Origin: Otis tarda
Lineage: Eukaryota; Chordata; Aves; Otidiformes; Otididae
Reading direction: 5' to 3'
Length of the DNA: 64,000 nucleotides
Assembly (NCBI GenBank): GCA_026413225.1
Contig: CM048554.1
Coordinates: forward strand, 73,834,463 to 73,898,462
How positions within the stretch are numbered: the first letter of the stretch is position 1; each line of letters starts with the position of its first letter. The notes beneath the pieces are model-generated. The model ran no database searches and was not told where the DNA came from. It saw only the letters and a program-made list of their open reading frames with translations. Below are positions 23,401 through 36,474 of this stretch, piece by piece. The translations under genes and the position numbers were made by a program.

Positions 23401-26400
23401 TGTGTATTTTTCAAGTTTCATTTCACAAAAGGATGATGATTGAATTACATGAAAATATAAATAGCATGGGCATCTGCTTACAGAGCATTCTTCCTTCTAT
23501 TGTTTACTATAGATTGTGAAGAATCATTTTGAATAGCGATGCATATTGGGAGAGCACACAAACAAGCCTTTACAGGGAATAAAATCAAGGGCATGATGGG
23601 CAGGGGAGAGTGACAAGAGTAGATTTTTTAAATGGCAGAAGCAGTGAAGCCCAGGGAAGTGCTGCAGAGTGATGCAAGGGCTTGCTGACAGCAAATGTAG
23701 GGGACAGGAGCAGAAGGACAATCAGGAAGAACTAAACCCGGCGGTTTTTTGTCCAGCATTTCTTTGTAGTTAAATCGTTCATTCCACCTAGTGAAGTGTT
23801 TGCTTCCTCTTCCCTGGTAGGACCTCCACAAAGCAGTGAAGAGTCTTACACGCATAAAGCAAGGAGGAAAGACTTCTGCCATGTGGGGAACAAGTCCAGG
23901 TGCTCCTCAGCAGCAGTGACCCAGAGATGCTGTTGTGCTCCAGTGCACCTCTCGGCACTCCTACACAGAGGGAAGAACACTATGGGATGCTTCTTACCTA
24001 CAATCCCAAGATTTCTTCCATGAAAAGCAAAGGTGCATGAAAAATTACAGGTTTTTGTCCTGAAATGTAGACACCCAGGGACTAGAGTAGCCTAATGCAA
24101 CACTAATTTACTCCCTTTGATTGTATACATTATAGCAGAGTCTTTAGTTCATGATTGTACACTATTTTTTTTCAGACCTCTGCTTTGTTCACTGCACAGG
24201 AGGAACTATGCACTGAGAACAAATCAACAATACACAGAAAAAATATGCTAATCTCTGTAGGATGCCTGTCCCATATGTGGTAAAAAATGTAAGTTATATG
24301 ACAGCTAAGGCAGAAAAATGCAGGAAGGAAAAATTAAAGCACCTGAGGCTTCAAAAGTCAGTATAGCAATTTTGGCGGTTAAACCCAGTAGCTGTTCAGG
24401 ACTATCCTTTAGTTGGAGTTTTCTGCCTCCACAACTGAGTTGCGTTCACTGCTGACAGTTTAAAACAAGTCCGCCGACTTTGTGCTGAAGCAGATATGAA
24501 CTCTTGATGAAGACATTAAAATGGTATAGCACTGGATATTGTAACAGCAGGAGAGGGAAACTTCTTAAATTGCTTCAACTCTTTTCCAAAGACCTATGTC
24601 TCTGCCTTGGGTTTCTCCTGGCCTCTGCCAGAGGCTTCCAGGTGATGGTGGGCAGGCAGGTGACAAAAACTTAGGTTTTCACAGCAGTCCACTAAGTGCA
24701 TTGTACTCACCATTCAATCCATTTGGCTAAGCAAAAGGATATACTTGGGGTCTGATTGTCAGAAACAGTGAACAACTCCCAAACATAGATGAAGTACATG
24801 GGTACCCTCCTCCAAGGATGCCAGGAGAATAGGGCCAGGTTGCAGCCTCCTCAGACCAGCCTTCAGGTTAGATGATGCTTTTGACAATTCATCTTGAAAC
24901 CCTATAGCTCAGTTCCCTGTCTTGTGGAAACACTGGCATGTGAGCATTGTTAAGTTATATATTTACTGGTATCTGTAAAGAACTTCATTACAGAAAGTCT
25001 TCATTTAAGGTAACTGTCATACCTATTACAGGTAAGTGAAATTCAGCCCATCTGTTGTGTACCGCTGTCTGATTTCAGCTTTTTCTCTCATACTTGTAAG
25101 ATTCTTGGATGTGACAAAAAAATTACATTTTTTTTTTTAAAGTTCCTCTTCAGAGCATGTGGCAAATGATGCTTGGATATCCTTTTCACACTTGCAATGT
25201 ATGAGTGAAAGGATGTATACAGAGACTTATCTGCCTTTTCTTTTCTTTTTCTTTGTTTGAGTGCAGAATGCCTCCTTCCCGAATATTACAGAGTGCCTTT
25301 CTGTTTGTGCTCCCTGATTTCTGCCTTGTTTAGCATTATTCTGTCAAGTCTAAGTAGTGTTGATTAGGAAATTGATACAGTTACTAAGAAGCTGTATTTC
25401 ATGTGTTGATTTCAGTCAACAAAGCATGTTTTCTGGATACTAGTGAAGCAGATGATGTAGTAAAATGCATCATTGATTTATTTTCTGGAAATTTGCCTTA
25501 CATCACCACTAGATGTAACAATTGTTTACATTGCTATGATCTGATCATCATACAGCAAACAAAGCAAGACCCATTGGCTCGATTTTCTTTCTGTGTGTTG
25601 CTTAATAGTGACTCTGCATTTCTGATGAGGAGATAGCAGTTTGAAAGATCCCCTACTGATACCGCTAGAAGAAAGCTGGAAAATCTCCAGAATCCTCTCA
25701 TTTTAAAAACATTGTTGAATGTCTTTGTGAATATATGAATATACATATCTTGCTTATTTGAGCAATGAGGCTTTTTTTTTTTCTCACTTGACTGCACTTT
25801 CTTCTTGTAGTACATATTGCTTCAGAAAGAGATTAGAGCTTACCCCATGTACAGAGGAGGGTGAGAGGTGGGAATTTTAGTGTTATGCATATTAAAATCA
25901 GGAACTCATAATTTTTGTCTATATTACATTTTGTAAATAAGTGGAAAATTGGGGAAAAGCATTCAATATTAAGCATGACTGAATTGTCACTGTATCTGAA
26001 CTGTTCCAGGATTGAAAGATAGTTGTTTAAGCTACGATACTGGTTAGAAAACGGAGTAAGAAGTCTGTAAAAACAAAAGGCCTGATTTCTACAAGAATTT
26101 CAGCCCCTATTGTTTGAAGAGAAACAGAAAAACAGATTAGGAAACATGCTTTTGTATGTGGTCATATGTGGAGGAATGTCTATATCCTTCTTTCTTTTGG
26201 GTGCCATTCTGTACTTTTCTTCTTATGGTGGGAGGCAAGCACAGAGATACCTCAAGCTTTGGGAAGGAAATCTCATCCTCTCAGATCTTGCTGCTGTCCT
26301 CCACAAAGTAGACAGGGAGGCAGGTCTCCCCGTGAGCAGGTTATGATCTAACTTTACCCCTGCCTGTGGCTTCATTTCAATCTTCGTCGTTGCTCAAGAA

Positions 26401-26498
26401 TGACAATCATAACCAAAATTACAGCAGGACTTAGAAGGAAAAAAGCCTGAAGATGATGTGTTTGTCAGATGGATGGAAGGAAGAGTGAGTGGGTTGGT
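20492..26498. other. AT-rich non-coding stretch, no gene seen
   Basis: Frames reach 139 codons (minus, 22306-22725). That one reads through a pyrimidine-rich strand and has lysine-rich low complexity, so it is probably chance. A polypyrimidine tract ending in CCTCCAG near 22395-22427 looks like a splice acceptor, but the following frame is unrecognised. No retroelement ends were seen. Confidence 0.5.
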
Positions 26499-26548
26499 GG
26501 ATGGATGGATGGATGGATGGATGGATGGATGGATGGATGGATGGATGG
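26499..26548 (+). repeat. (GGAT)n tetranucleotide microsatellite
   Basis: About 12.5 uninterrupted GGAT units (50 bp). A degenerate GGATGGAAGG precedes it at 26471-26480, which suggests the array was once longer. A pure array of this length is expected to be length-variable. Confidence 0.97.
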
Positions 26549-29500
26549 AGAAAAGCTTCCTCTTTTTCCTCCACTGCTGAGCTGTCAGTCAGTCAAAAGA
26601 AATTAGAAAGTGAAAGTTACGGCCCATGTGAAACCCAGAAGGAAGTACATTAGAAATGCCCCCTGACTGCAAACCTAGGTGAACTGGATGCAAATTTAAC
26701 GTTATTGCTCAGTGTGGAGGATTTCTCAGGGATAAAATGCAATAAACACAGAAATATCTTTGGGCAAGTGTTAGTCTCTAGTGTGACCTGAACAAACTCA
26801 ATTTTATTGTGAGCCATGTTAACAAGGAGCTGAGCCTATAAGCCTTGTAATAGTAACAAAAAAAAGCAATTTATGCAAAATGGGGGCAATCCTCATTTCA
26901 TAGTATCTAGAGAATATGCAGTTTTATAGGTGATTAATTTCAAGGAAAAAAAAAGAAACAAGAAAGAAAAAAAGGCTTACATGAGTTATTAAAGCCTTCT
27001 AGTAGGCTGCTACTGGGGAAGTATTTAGAAAAATAGAAAGGGTATGACATTTGAGGAAACAGCAAGGCATTGTGGGAATATGGTACGAAATAAAGCAGAA
27101 TTCATTTCTGTAATTATTGCAGAGACACAGTCGTCATACAGTAGTTAAAAGTTATGCCATGAATCCCCAAAATAAACTTGTCGTCATGAAACTGTTTCTT
27201 TATCCTTTATCTTTTCTACTGTCTGTTTTTATTGAAAGTAGAATAAATCTAAACATATAAAGAAATTAATAACTATTTCTAAAACACTCTTCCAGGTTCA
27301 GAGTTTGTTTTGCTTTGGTTTTGTTGTTGTTTTTTTTTTTCCCTTCGTAACATCTTCAGAATGATTTAACCTAGGCATTGCAAGCATAGCCACTCTGAAA
27401 AGAATTGTGTACTGCTGCCTTTATGTATATTAATCAGAGCACTGAAAGACATATAGGTTTACATTTCAAAAGCAGTCAGTAATTCACATTGTGAGTGCTC
27501 CATTTGATATGCATAGAAAGAAAACACTGAGTATTAAATCAGCATTTAATATCAGGTTTCTTGAAGTGTGTAAACTTAGCTACCTGACTTCATTAATCAA
27601 ATTTGGTATATTAGGCCATAAATACTTACATTTGTTTTTAAAGTAATAAAAAGTCACATTTTCTGTTACCATACAAAATATTAATTATGGTTGAGACTTT
27701 CAAAATAGCTAAAGGATAACAGACAGTTTGGGTTAAATCACCCCAGCCATTTCAGCTAGAAAGAGTAAAGGACTTTGAATGAATTTTAGAAAGCAGACAT
27801 GAGGACTTCCACACCATTGTTTAAAAAAAAAAGGACGCTCACATCATGTTGCCACTTCTGAGGTTCAGAAAGTCTTTCAGTAGCTGCTGTTTATTTCAGT
27901 TTTTCAAGTTCTTGATCCATTTTTGATGTTTCTGCACAGACATCAAAGGACTTTCACCTTAGAAGAGGGCATTTGTTTTCGATTTGTTTTGCTGTAGCCA
28001 CAACACAGTCAGCAGAAGCTTTGCACATCTTAGACCAACTGTTTAAAGCACTGAAATGAGAAAAAAAACCAACCTCCAGGTCTGAAATAAAGTAGCACCT
28101 GTCAGAGTTATTAGTGCGTTCGGACCTAATTGATACACATTGGTTATCCGTACAGATCTCCTTAGCTCTGAGTAATTTTTCTGAGCTTTGGTTTCTCAGT
28201 CCCAGAGTCATGGAGGTACTTGGCCATTGTGTGAGCCCTGTCCCTAACTCTGGACTGGGGCTGACATTTTGCATCTACCCCTGTACTTGATGTTTTCTTC
28301 TGTTTTGCTCAAACAACTTCCATTTTGTATGCTACCACCCTCAGGTGCACAACTCTGTCTCTGTATTTCATTACACATTAGATCATACATGATATTTCTG
28401 ACTGTATTATGGGCCCAGCATATTCCTAACCAAAGCAAGTCCTTGCCTGTAACAGTGCTGCCACAGTTGAGGGAATCCTGAAAGCACTGACCTCAACTGA
28501 TAAAGTGAGAATTTAACCTTATCTTAGAATAACTTGCAGCCTAACTCTGTCAGCATCTGAAGCGCTAAGATACTAAAGCTTCTGTTTTCAAAACCTCATG
28601 TGCACCTAAAGATTTTCCAGGTGGATGGTTAAACCAACTTTCAGACGGCTCTTGGGCCACAGGGAAGTCATTAATACACATATTTAGAGCAAGGGCACAA
28701 CCTAGAGAGAGCCAACAAGAGCCCTGGCCGTGGCGCAAAGGCGTGTAGGTAAGTGCGGTGATGACCAAGCAGCGTGTCCTTCAGCCAGGAGAGGTTCCCA
28801 TCACCTAAAAAACATATGGACTACTTTAGGAGAAGATTGTGGCATGTGGTATGAAAGGGAGAGGAAAAGGGTATGAAAAAGTCCTGCAACCATTGAGGCA
28901 AAAGTCTGCTGCCCTCAGCTCTGCTACATGGAAGCAGCTTTAGCCCCTGTAAAAGTAGCAACCAGCGGTTTATCTGCTGTATTTCAGCACTGAGAAAACA
29001 ACCACTGTATTTGAACTAATCCCTCAGATTTATGCCTGATTAGCAAGACACTGTTGATGGTATGATTAAATACTTTCAGAATATATATGTAATCAACTTT
29101 TCACTCAAATTTTATAGTTTGCAGAGAAAATGGTAATTGGATAATGTTAGGAATGTTCCTTCAAAACACGGCTATCAGTGAATTAAATAGGAGCAGCTTT
29201 TTAAAAGCCTGCTCATGGTTTAAAGGCTTTTTTTTTCAGTATAAAATATTTATTTCAGACTATAGTTTTAGAACAAGAGCAAATTATTTCTGCAACTAAG
29301 TAGTTTATACTTTCCTTTATTCAATGTCTGTCATTATATTGTCCTTGAAACTATTTTCTGTCACTGTCAAACACGATAGCCTCAGGACAGAAATGAAAGT
29401 GAGATAATATATCTCCATGAGCTTTTCTGGTGAAATGTTTTTAAAAGTTTTCAAATGCAGACATTTGGATTTAAGCAGGAGATGAAAGAACAATGAAACT

Positions 29501-32500
29501 AGGAGATTAAAGGAACAAAAGCAATTATTTAAAATGTTATCATTCTAATGTTCCAATATTAATCTTTGGACACCGTTATAATTGCACCAAATGATTTATA
29601 TAAGTAACAGAAAAATTATTTTTTGTTACTTCTCTTATTCTTCTGTGAAGTATAATGTCTTCTCTGTCAGCCTCTTTTATTTTAATTACAATTCCCAGAA
29701 ATGTGTCACTGTGACATTTTTCTAAATATGGTCTTAATAAGAGGCTTAACTTTTATGATTTAGTGCCTTGAAAACTTTCACAAGATTATCAAACCAATTC
29801 TTAAAAACATGTAACATATTCCTTTTCAGAAACCAATATAGTTTCAATGTGTGCTATTTTACCATTTCAGAGATAACCTAAGTAGAACAAGCAAATCCAA
29901 AAAGTAGACTTTCATGTTGGAATAGTATGGGAGGAAGAATGAGGGGCAGAGATTAGAAGATATATGCTTTTGCCCTTTTTCTTCAGTGCATGTTATAGAA
30001 TTTATCGATTGTTTATTTCTCATATGCTAGCATTTTGAGAGCTTATTTTTTTAATAACTTTTTACTTGGCTTAACCACTATCACATTTTTCAAATTGGAA
30101 TGTCTGCCATTTAAGCTTTGAATTTCCACAGACAAACATGCTTAGAGGGAGAGTGACTGGCTGGCTCAGGGAAGCCATGACTTGCTTTTCAAAAGAAAGA
30201 TGATTCAGACCTCCTTGCATTGCTCTGAGTGTTGCAATGTTTTCTCTACACAGAATTACCCTTGCATATTTGTTTGCCTTTTTATTTTCCCCTTGCATAG
30301 CACTAGCAACTTCATCAGCCCCTTGCAAAAAAAGGCAAATAAGCATAGTTCCTCCTTCAAAGAGTCCATAAAATAGACACAAAGAGGAGACCGTTCAATG
30401 AAGAGACACAGGAGAGGACATACAGATGTTTTACTGCTTTAACTCGCTTCCAGTCATTGGCTGAATCAAGGCCTTTCTGCATACCTGTTATTTTGATACC
30501 ATTTCTAATGAGCCAGAAATTGATATACAGCAAATGGTTAATATAAGATCGGCACATTTGTGTAGGAGCTGAGAACACAAACCTTCATCCCCATCCCCAG
30601 GACACAGCAATTGGTTAGTGTAGACAGGATGGAGGAGCCCGTTTATTTTGTTGATCTTACCATGATACATTTTCCTCACGCAACGGGACTTTTGCTATGC
30701 AGTGCTTCTCTTAAACTACCATTTCAACCTCTTAACGATTTCCCTACTAGTGATTACTGTCACTACTGAACAAGAATATCAGGCAGGTTTCACTCTTTTC
30801 CTGAAGAATGGTGGCTGGGTCTATGTGAAACAGCAGCAGGCAGTTCAACTTACTTGCTATTGTACAGGACTCAGCCGCTTACTTTTCAGCCTAATAACAC
30901 AGAGAGGGATATTATATGAGTGCATGCGTATATATGTTTGTGCATGGATGTATGCTCATACCTTTAAGTACAGGAAATTTCTAGCAGTACTCAAAGTTGT
31001 TTAGACGTTGCCAGTTTACTTGCCTTAACCAAACAGGCGGACACACAAACATCCACATCTATCTTTATACAAATACATGCAGTGGCATATTCATACATAG
31101 ATATGTATTTTTGAACACATTCATAAGAAATAAAAAAAGGTTTTTTTAACTGGAAATGCTTACATTTTAAATTGTAATTAACTGCAATATTATTAAAGTG
31201 ATTGAAAAGACATAAAATATAGTCTTGAAAGCAGCTACTGTCTGCAAATGCAATTCTCCATTATGTCAGCATGCCTTCTTCAACATTTTTTACTGTCATA
31301 AGATTTTATAAATCACTGGCATCAAGTGTGCATGTTCTATATGCCAAAAACTGTTACCCACACTGATGAATGTATGTGTATGACACTGAAGCACACTGAA
31401 ATAAAATATTTTTCATGAAGGAACCTGTAAATACTAACCAGTATTTTTCAAACACTTTTTCCACTAATGCAAGAAATGGTTTTATCAGCATATTGAAAAA
31501 CGTATTTTAAAGAGAAAGAAACCCAGGCAAAGAAATATTTTTTAATTAAATTCAGATAGCTCAGGAGCTGGGCATCCAGCTGGGGACATGCTGCCTTGTA
31601 GGAATCCCTACCTGTAACTGTGATTGACCTTAGCAGGTTCTGGGGGTGCATAGTGGCACTGGGACAAACACTGGAGAGGCCACGAAAGGAGGAATGTGCC
31701 TATAAGAAGTTTAAAAAGTGCCAGCAGGTGGCATGCGTGAGTCCACAGTGGTGGTTTTTTCACGTGGGGAGGGAGAGCTGTGAAACAACAAAACTTTCCT
31801 GAGTACCCCAGGTGACTTAGTGTGCACAACTTTTGAACATTACTCTGCAAATCAAGATTTATGAAGACGTTATGCTAGGTAAGGAAAACGCAAAATAACC
31901 CCAAACTGATGAATACATTTAGAAAAGAATTTGCCTGAGTCATTAAAAAAAAAAAATTTCTGCAGTACTGAGAAAGCTCAGTTCCTATTACAGATAGAGA
32001 TTAAAGATTCTATTTGTATGCCATTTTTCTTGATCTTCACACTTGTCTTCTTTGTTGGAGTTTTATAAAAACACATTAAAAACATCAGCATTGCAAAAAA
32101 AAAGGATTTAAAAGCAACTTGTCTTCTGGAAAATGTTCGTTTCATTGATGTTTGAGCTTGCGCAGAAGTAGTAATAGAAACTGCATCTCTGATCACTGGA
32201 AAATGGATTCTTGTCAAAGGCACTAACTGTCCTAATAGTGTGATGCTATGTCTTGCTCTGTCTCACTGCCAGGCTCAGCTATAGAAACAGCATAATTATA
32301 TGAGCAGCAACAATTCCCTTATCTAGTATGAACACTTGCTACTGTTAACCGCATTTCAGTGTGCTGAAGATGAAGCAGAGAATTAAAATTTAAGCTGAGT
32401 TTGTTGGGTCTTTTAATCCAAAAGGGGTTGTTTTTCTGTCAAGTTTTTGGTGTGGGTTTTGTGATTTTTTTTTTTAATTTTACACCTTTCAAACTCTGCC

Positions 32501-35500
32501 AGCCAGCCCAGAAGCAGATGATGTTAGCAGAGCATGCCACCTGCCCTTGTGTGGGCACTCTTTGCTTCCCCGCAAGTGTTTCTCCTGGACCTGCTAAATT
32601 TCTGTTCTGCCTGACTTCTTGTGTCACAGCCATTACCATGACCTTGGGACTGTGGCATTTGAGAAATAATTTTTTCAAGTAGCCTCAGCAGAAAATTCTC
32701 AATTTCTGTCTCCCATTGCTGCATAAGTATATTTCCCAAGTGCAGAGATTACCTGTAAATCAGTTCAGATACCCTCTACTAGTCTTAAAGACAGTCAACT
32801 AGCAGCCCAAAATTCCTGATCTTATTAATGTAAATGAAAGTACTTCTAGAGAAAACTCTGAATGCCATATGAGGCAACCAGAATAAGCATGTCCACCAAA
32901 ACCATGAAACTATATGATTATTTAAATCACAATAGTGAAGTAGTTGCAATAATATTAAGAATTAGTGAACTTTTGACATTAAGAGTATGTAGTTGCTTGA
33001 GTATGACTAGCAGTTATTTCCAAAGCATCTTACAGAATCACTGAAATTAGACCTCTGTAGAAAAGAAATACCTTTTAGTTAGAGTAGGGGGAACTGGAGA
33101 GAATCCAGCTAAGAATGATGAGTTTAAATTCATTATATATTGAACAACTTAATTACAGTGATTATGTGTTTTGTCTTCGCAGAGTTGATGAATATTTTCC
33201 AGAGCAAATGGAAATTTCCAACCCACAGTCATTGTGGTTGTCTAATATTGCTGTATATTAGTATCTTAGAGCACTGTGATAGTGTCAAATATAAACAGAT
33301 TACTGTAGACAATCATCAGCCAAAAACAACAAAGAAGCCAGATTATATCTAGGCCTTCTGATGATCAAAGCTTTAATACACTTTATATGCTGTTTTATAA
33401 ATAATGAATGAGAAATGGTTGTAGCAGTAACATCAACTCTTACGTATTTTTTGTAGTAATTATTTCAAAATTAAATATAAGTAAACATATTTTAAATTAC
33501 TGTATTTATTAAATGGAAATACCAAAGAGCCAAACACAAAGAAATAGCTAGGAGGAGATTTATCATCTGTAGGTCACTTGTATCCTATTTGTAATTATTC
33601 CTTTCCTGCACTAAAGAGAAAAGCTAAAACAATTTCATAAAAGTGTCATCTAGTAAAAGATAACCCTTTCTTTGGAATTATTTCTAATTTGTTGCAGAGC
33701 TTCAGAAAGAAATATGCTAGCACCAAAATGTATTCTCCCCTTTTTGTTTCATTTGTGCTGATTTACGTATTTTACTGGTCTTGTTTAAATAGCATACCAT
33801 CTTCTGTGAACTAAAGGGACTTTGTTAACAGCAATGATACCAACTGTTCAAACTGGAATACATAAAACTCCTTATTACTTCACAATCACAAAATAGGCAT
33901 CCTTATTTCTATAAACTATGTAAGTAAACAACATCTAAGTTTGAACACTGAACTTGCTTGTATTATCTTTACCTGGACTTTTAAAGACAAATAAAAGAAA
34001 ATTAAGATAGATTTTCAATGCCCTGGCAAAGAAATTCAGGTGAAGGTTCAATAAAGTTAATCATTCTTTCCACAATAACGAGGAATTAATATTCAAATCA
34101 TCTACATTTGATACACTTTATATTCAGCAATGTCATTTAAACCTTAAAACTGCAAGAATTATGGGACCTCTCAAGCTAATATTGATCTAATGCCTTCAGC
34201 TCAATGACAATGTCAATTGCTTTCTCTTTTTTTTTTAGATAACATGGGAAGTAGGAAGTACCTGTGCTGTTAGGAGCAGTACATGACAGAAAGGTCCTCT
34301 TTCCAGAATTGAAAAAAAATAATTTCCTGATTTGTGTTTGTTGCAGCTGATTCAGATTTTAACTCAAATCATTTAGATTTTCTCTATGGAAAATTAAGAA
34401 ACAGCTTAAGTATGTAAACTTTAGACTATCTAAGGAAATCGGTTTAAGCTTTAATTAAAAATCCATTATCATTTACTTTCTATTTTTATGGTTGGAACTA
34501 TTATTCCTTTCCCATTTTTTCCCCTTTTAGGGTACTGTAACTTACCTATCACTGGCCAGTGCAATGTCTGCACTATTCCATTCAAATTCAACACCTGAAA
34601 AGGCTTACACTTGTTATTCCTTCTTTCAGTACTTGCAGAGAAATGAAAGAAACCCAGGATTGTTCTCATTGTTTACACTATATAATTTTATCTCTTCATT
34701 TAATATTTCCTTTCTATTTTATGTCAAACCTCTGCCAAACAAAATTACCTCTAGGCGTAGATCACATACTTACCAGTTTATCAAAGGAAGGTTTTAGGGA
34801 ATAATGGTAGGGCAGTGGTCTAATAAACTGCCCTAGTGCTCTTCAGCTGCCTATATCTAATGCTACACTAAACGGATTCTTTACAAAATGTGGGTCAACG
34901 CAGTATATGTGAAAGATGTAGCCGATCTCTACCAGAGCACCCCACTGCTGCATTGGAGGCACTTGTCTCCTGCTTTCTCAGCGCCTTCCTGAGTGGTCCA
35001 CAAAGCAGGTGAGGTGCCTTCTACTGCTCAGACAGTGCCCAGCCCATTATGGGTATTACCAGAAACAACTCTCCATATTAGCAGCCTGCTTACATGTTGG
35101 CAGACCAGCTAGAGAAAACAGGTTTTAATTTCCAGGTGTTCCTGCAACAGAGCAAAAAGGTATTGATTGACCCCAGCCTGTTTCCTTGGGGCCAAGAAAA
35201 TTTTGAGAGCAGTGTCTAAAACAAGTCCTCCAGGCTGCAACTGTTTTAAATTGTTTACACATTTATTAATGACATACTTGTAAGTGCAACATCAAAGCTG
35301 AAGCAAAGAACAATCCAACAGATAATTTTTCCTCAAACCCACACTGAGTCTCAGTCTCTCCTTCTCAAGAAGAATCAGGACAGAAGCAAAAATGTTTCCT
35401 GGTTGGGATGTGATGAATTTTTCAATGTGGAGATCTGAAGAGTTTTCTGGCATGGGAGTGGCTGGTGCTGTGAGGATGCATCTCTGTAGCTCTGTGCTGC

Positions 35501-35806
35501 TCTGGTAGCTCTGTGGGGATTTCCCACGGTGGCCCACGGAGTACGTGAATTATTGCTCCCAATGGTCCTTTATATCAATTTCTGATCTCTTGTACTGAGT
35601 TACTGCGTGCCCTGGAAGTGCCTTCAGAGCTGATGTGTCCACACTCTGGCGAAAACTTCCTTCAGGCCTGTCATACGACACCTTCTGGTCTAAAAAGTTG
35701 TCTTTCTGGATGAGAACCACGGTCAAAGCTTAATACATTTCACCTCCTTGTGGACTGTTCCCATTACCATTATATCAGTCTTGAAAAATCTTGGCTAGCC
35801 AATGTT
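26549..35806. other. AT-rich non-coding stretch, no gene seen
   Basis: Over 9 kb with no recognised repeat or gene. The longest frames are 106 codons (minus, 27954-28274), 103 codons (minus, 30071-30382) and 100 codons (plus, 30702-31004). None has a recognisable domain. Numerous T and A runs occur. The lack of young insertions over this length, compared with the flanks, is unremarkable for bird DNA, where repeat density is low. Confidence 0.5.
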
Positions 35807-36474
35807 TCATAGAATCATAGAATGGTTAGAGTTGGAAGGGACCTTCAAAGGTCATCTAGTCCAACCCCCCTGCAAGAAGCAGGGACATCCCCGACTAGAT
35901 CAGGTTGCTCAGAGCCTCATCCAACCTGACCTTGAACGTTTCCAGGGATGGGGCATCCACCACGTCTCTGAGCAACTTGTTCCAGTGTTCCACCACCCTC
36001 AGTGTAAAAAATTTTTTCCTAATAGCTAATCTAAATCTACTTCCCTCTATTTTAAAACCATTACACCTCGTCACAACAGGCCCTACTGAACAGTCTCTCC
36101 CCATCCTTCTTGTAGGCCTCCTTGAAGTACTGGAAGAGCGCTATAAGGTCTCCCTGGAGTCTCCTCTTCTCCAGGCTGAACAGCCCCCAACTCTCTCAGC
36201 CTGTCCTCATAGGAGACGTGCTCCGGCCCTCTTATCATCTTCGTGGCCCTCCTCTGGACCTTCTCCAGCTGGTCCATGTCCTTCTTATGTTGGGGGCTCC
36301 AGAACTGGACAGAGTACTCCAGGTGGGGTCTCAGCAGGGCAGAGTAGAGGGGGAGAATCAGCTCCCTCGACCTGCTGGCCACGCTCCTCTTGATGCAGCC
36401 CAGGATGTGGTTGGCCTTCTGGGCAGTAAGGGCGCATTGCCAGCTCATGTTGAGCTTCTCGTCCACCATCACTC
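35807..36474 (-). mobile_element. CR1 LINE, 5'-truncated, minus strand
   Basis: Minus-strand CR1 fragment of about 670 bp, highly similar to the copy at 5022-6136. Its 3' end (35807-35823) has the TCATAGAAT octamers and the conserved 3' UTR. The 5' truncation is at about 36474, where similarity stops after CACCATCACTC. No clear target-site duplication was seen. Confidence 0.94.
35895..36474 (-). pseudogene. CR1 ORF2 C-terminal fragment with two frameshifts
   Basis: This encodes the CR1 region after the catalytic motif, including [21 protein letters not shown] and ALSNLI. Compared with the intact copy at 5118-6136, two indels break the frame. One is an extra C in a C-run (36184-36188, five C instead of four). 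The other is loss of about five bases (CCTAT) near 36070-36072. Together they split the reading frame into a part ending near 36188 and a part starting near 36070. The forward-strand frames of 234 and 162 codons here are antisense shadows. Non-functional. Confidence 0.88.

Noticed and set aside
4999-35807. GCCAATGTTT next to both minus-strand CR1 3' ends (near 4998 and 35798)
   Set aside because: Only about ten bases, at different distances from the element ends. Most likely chance, not a shared target or older element.
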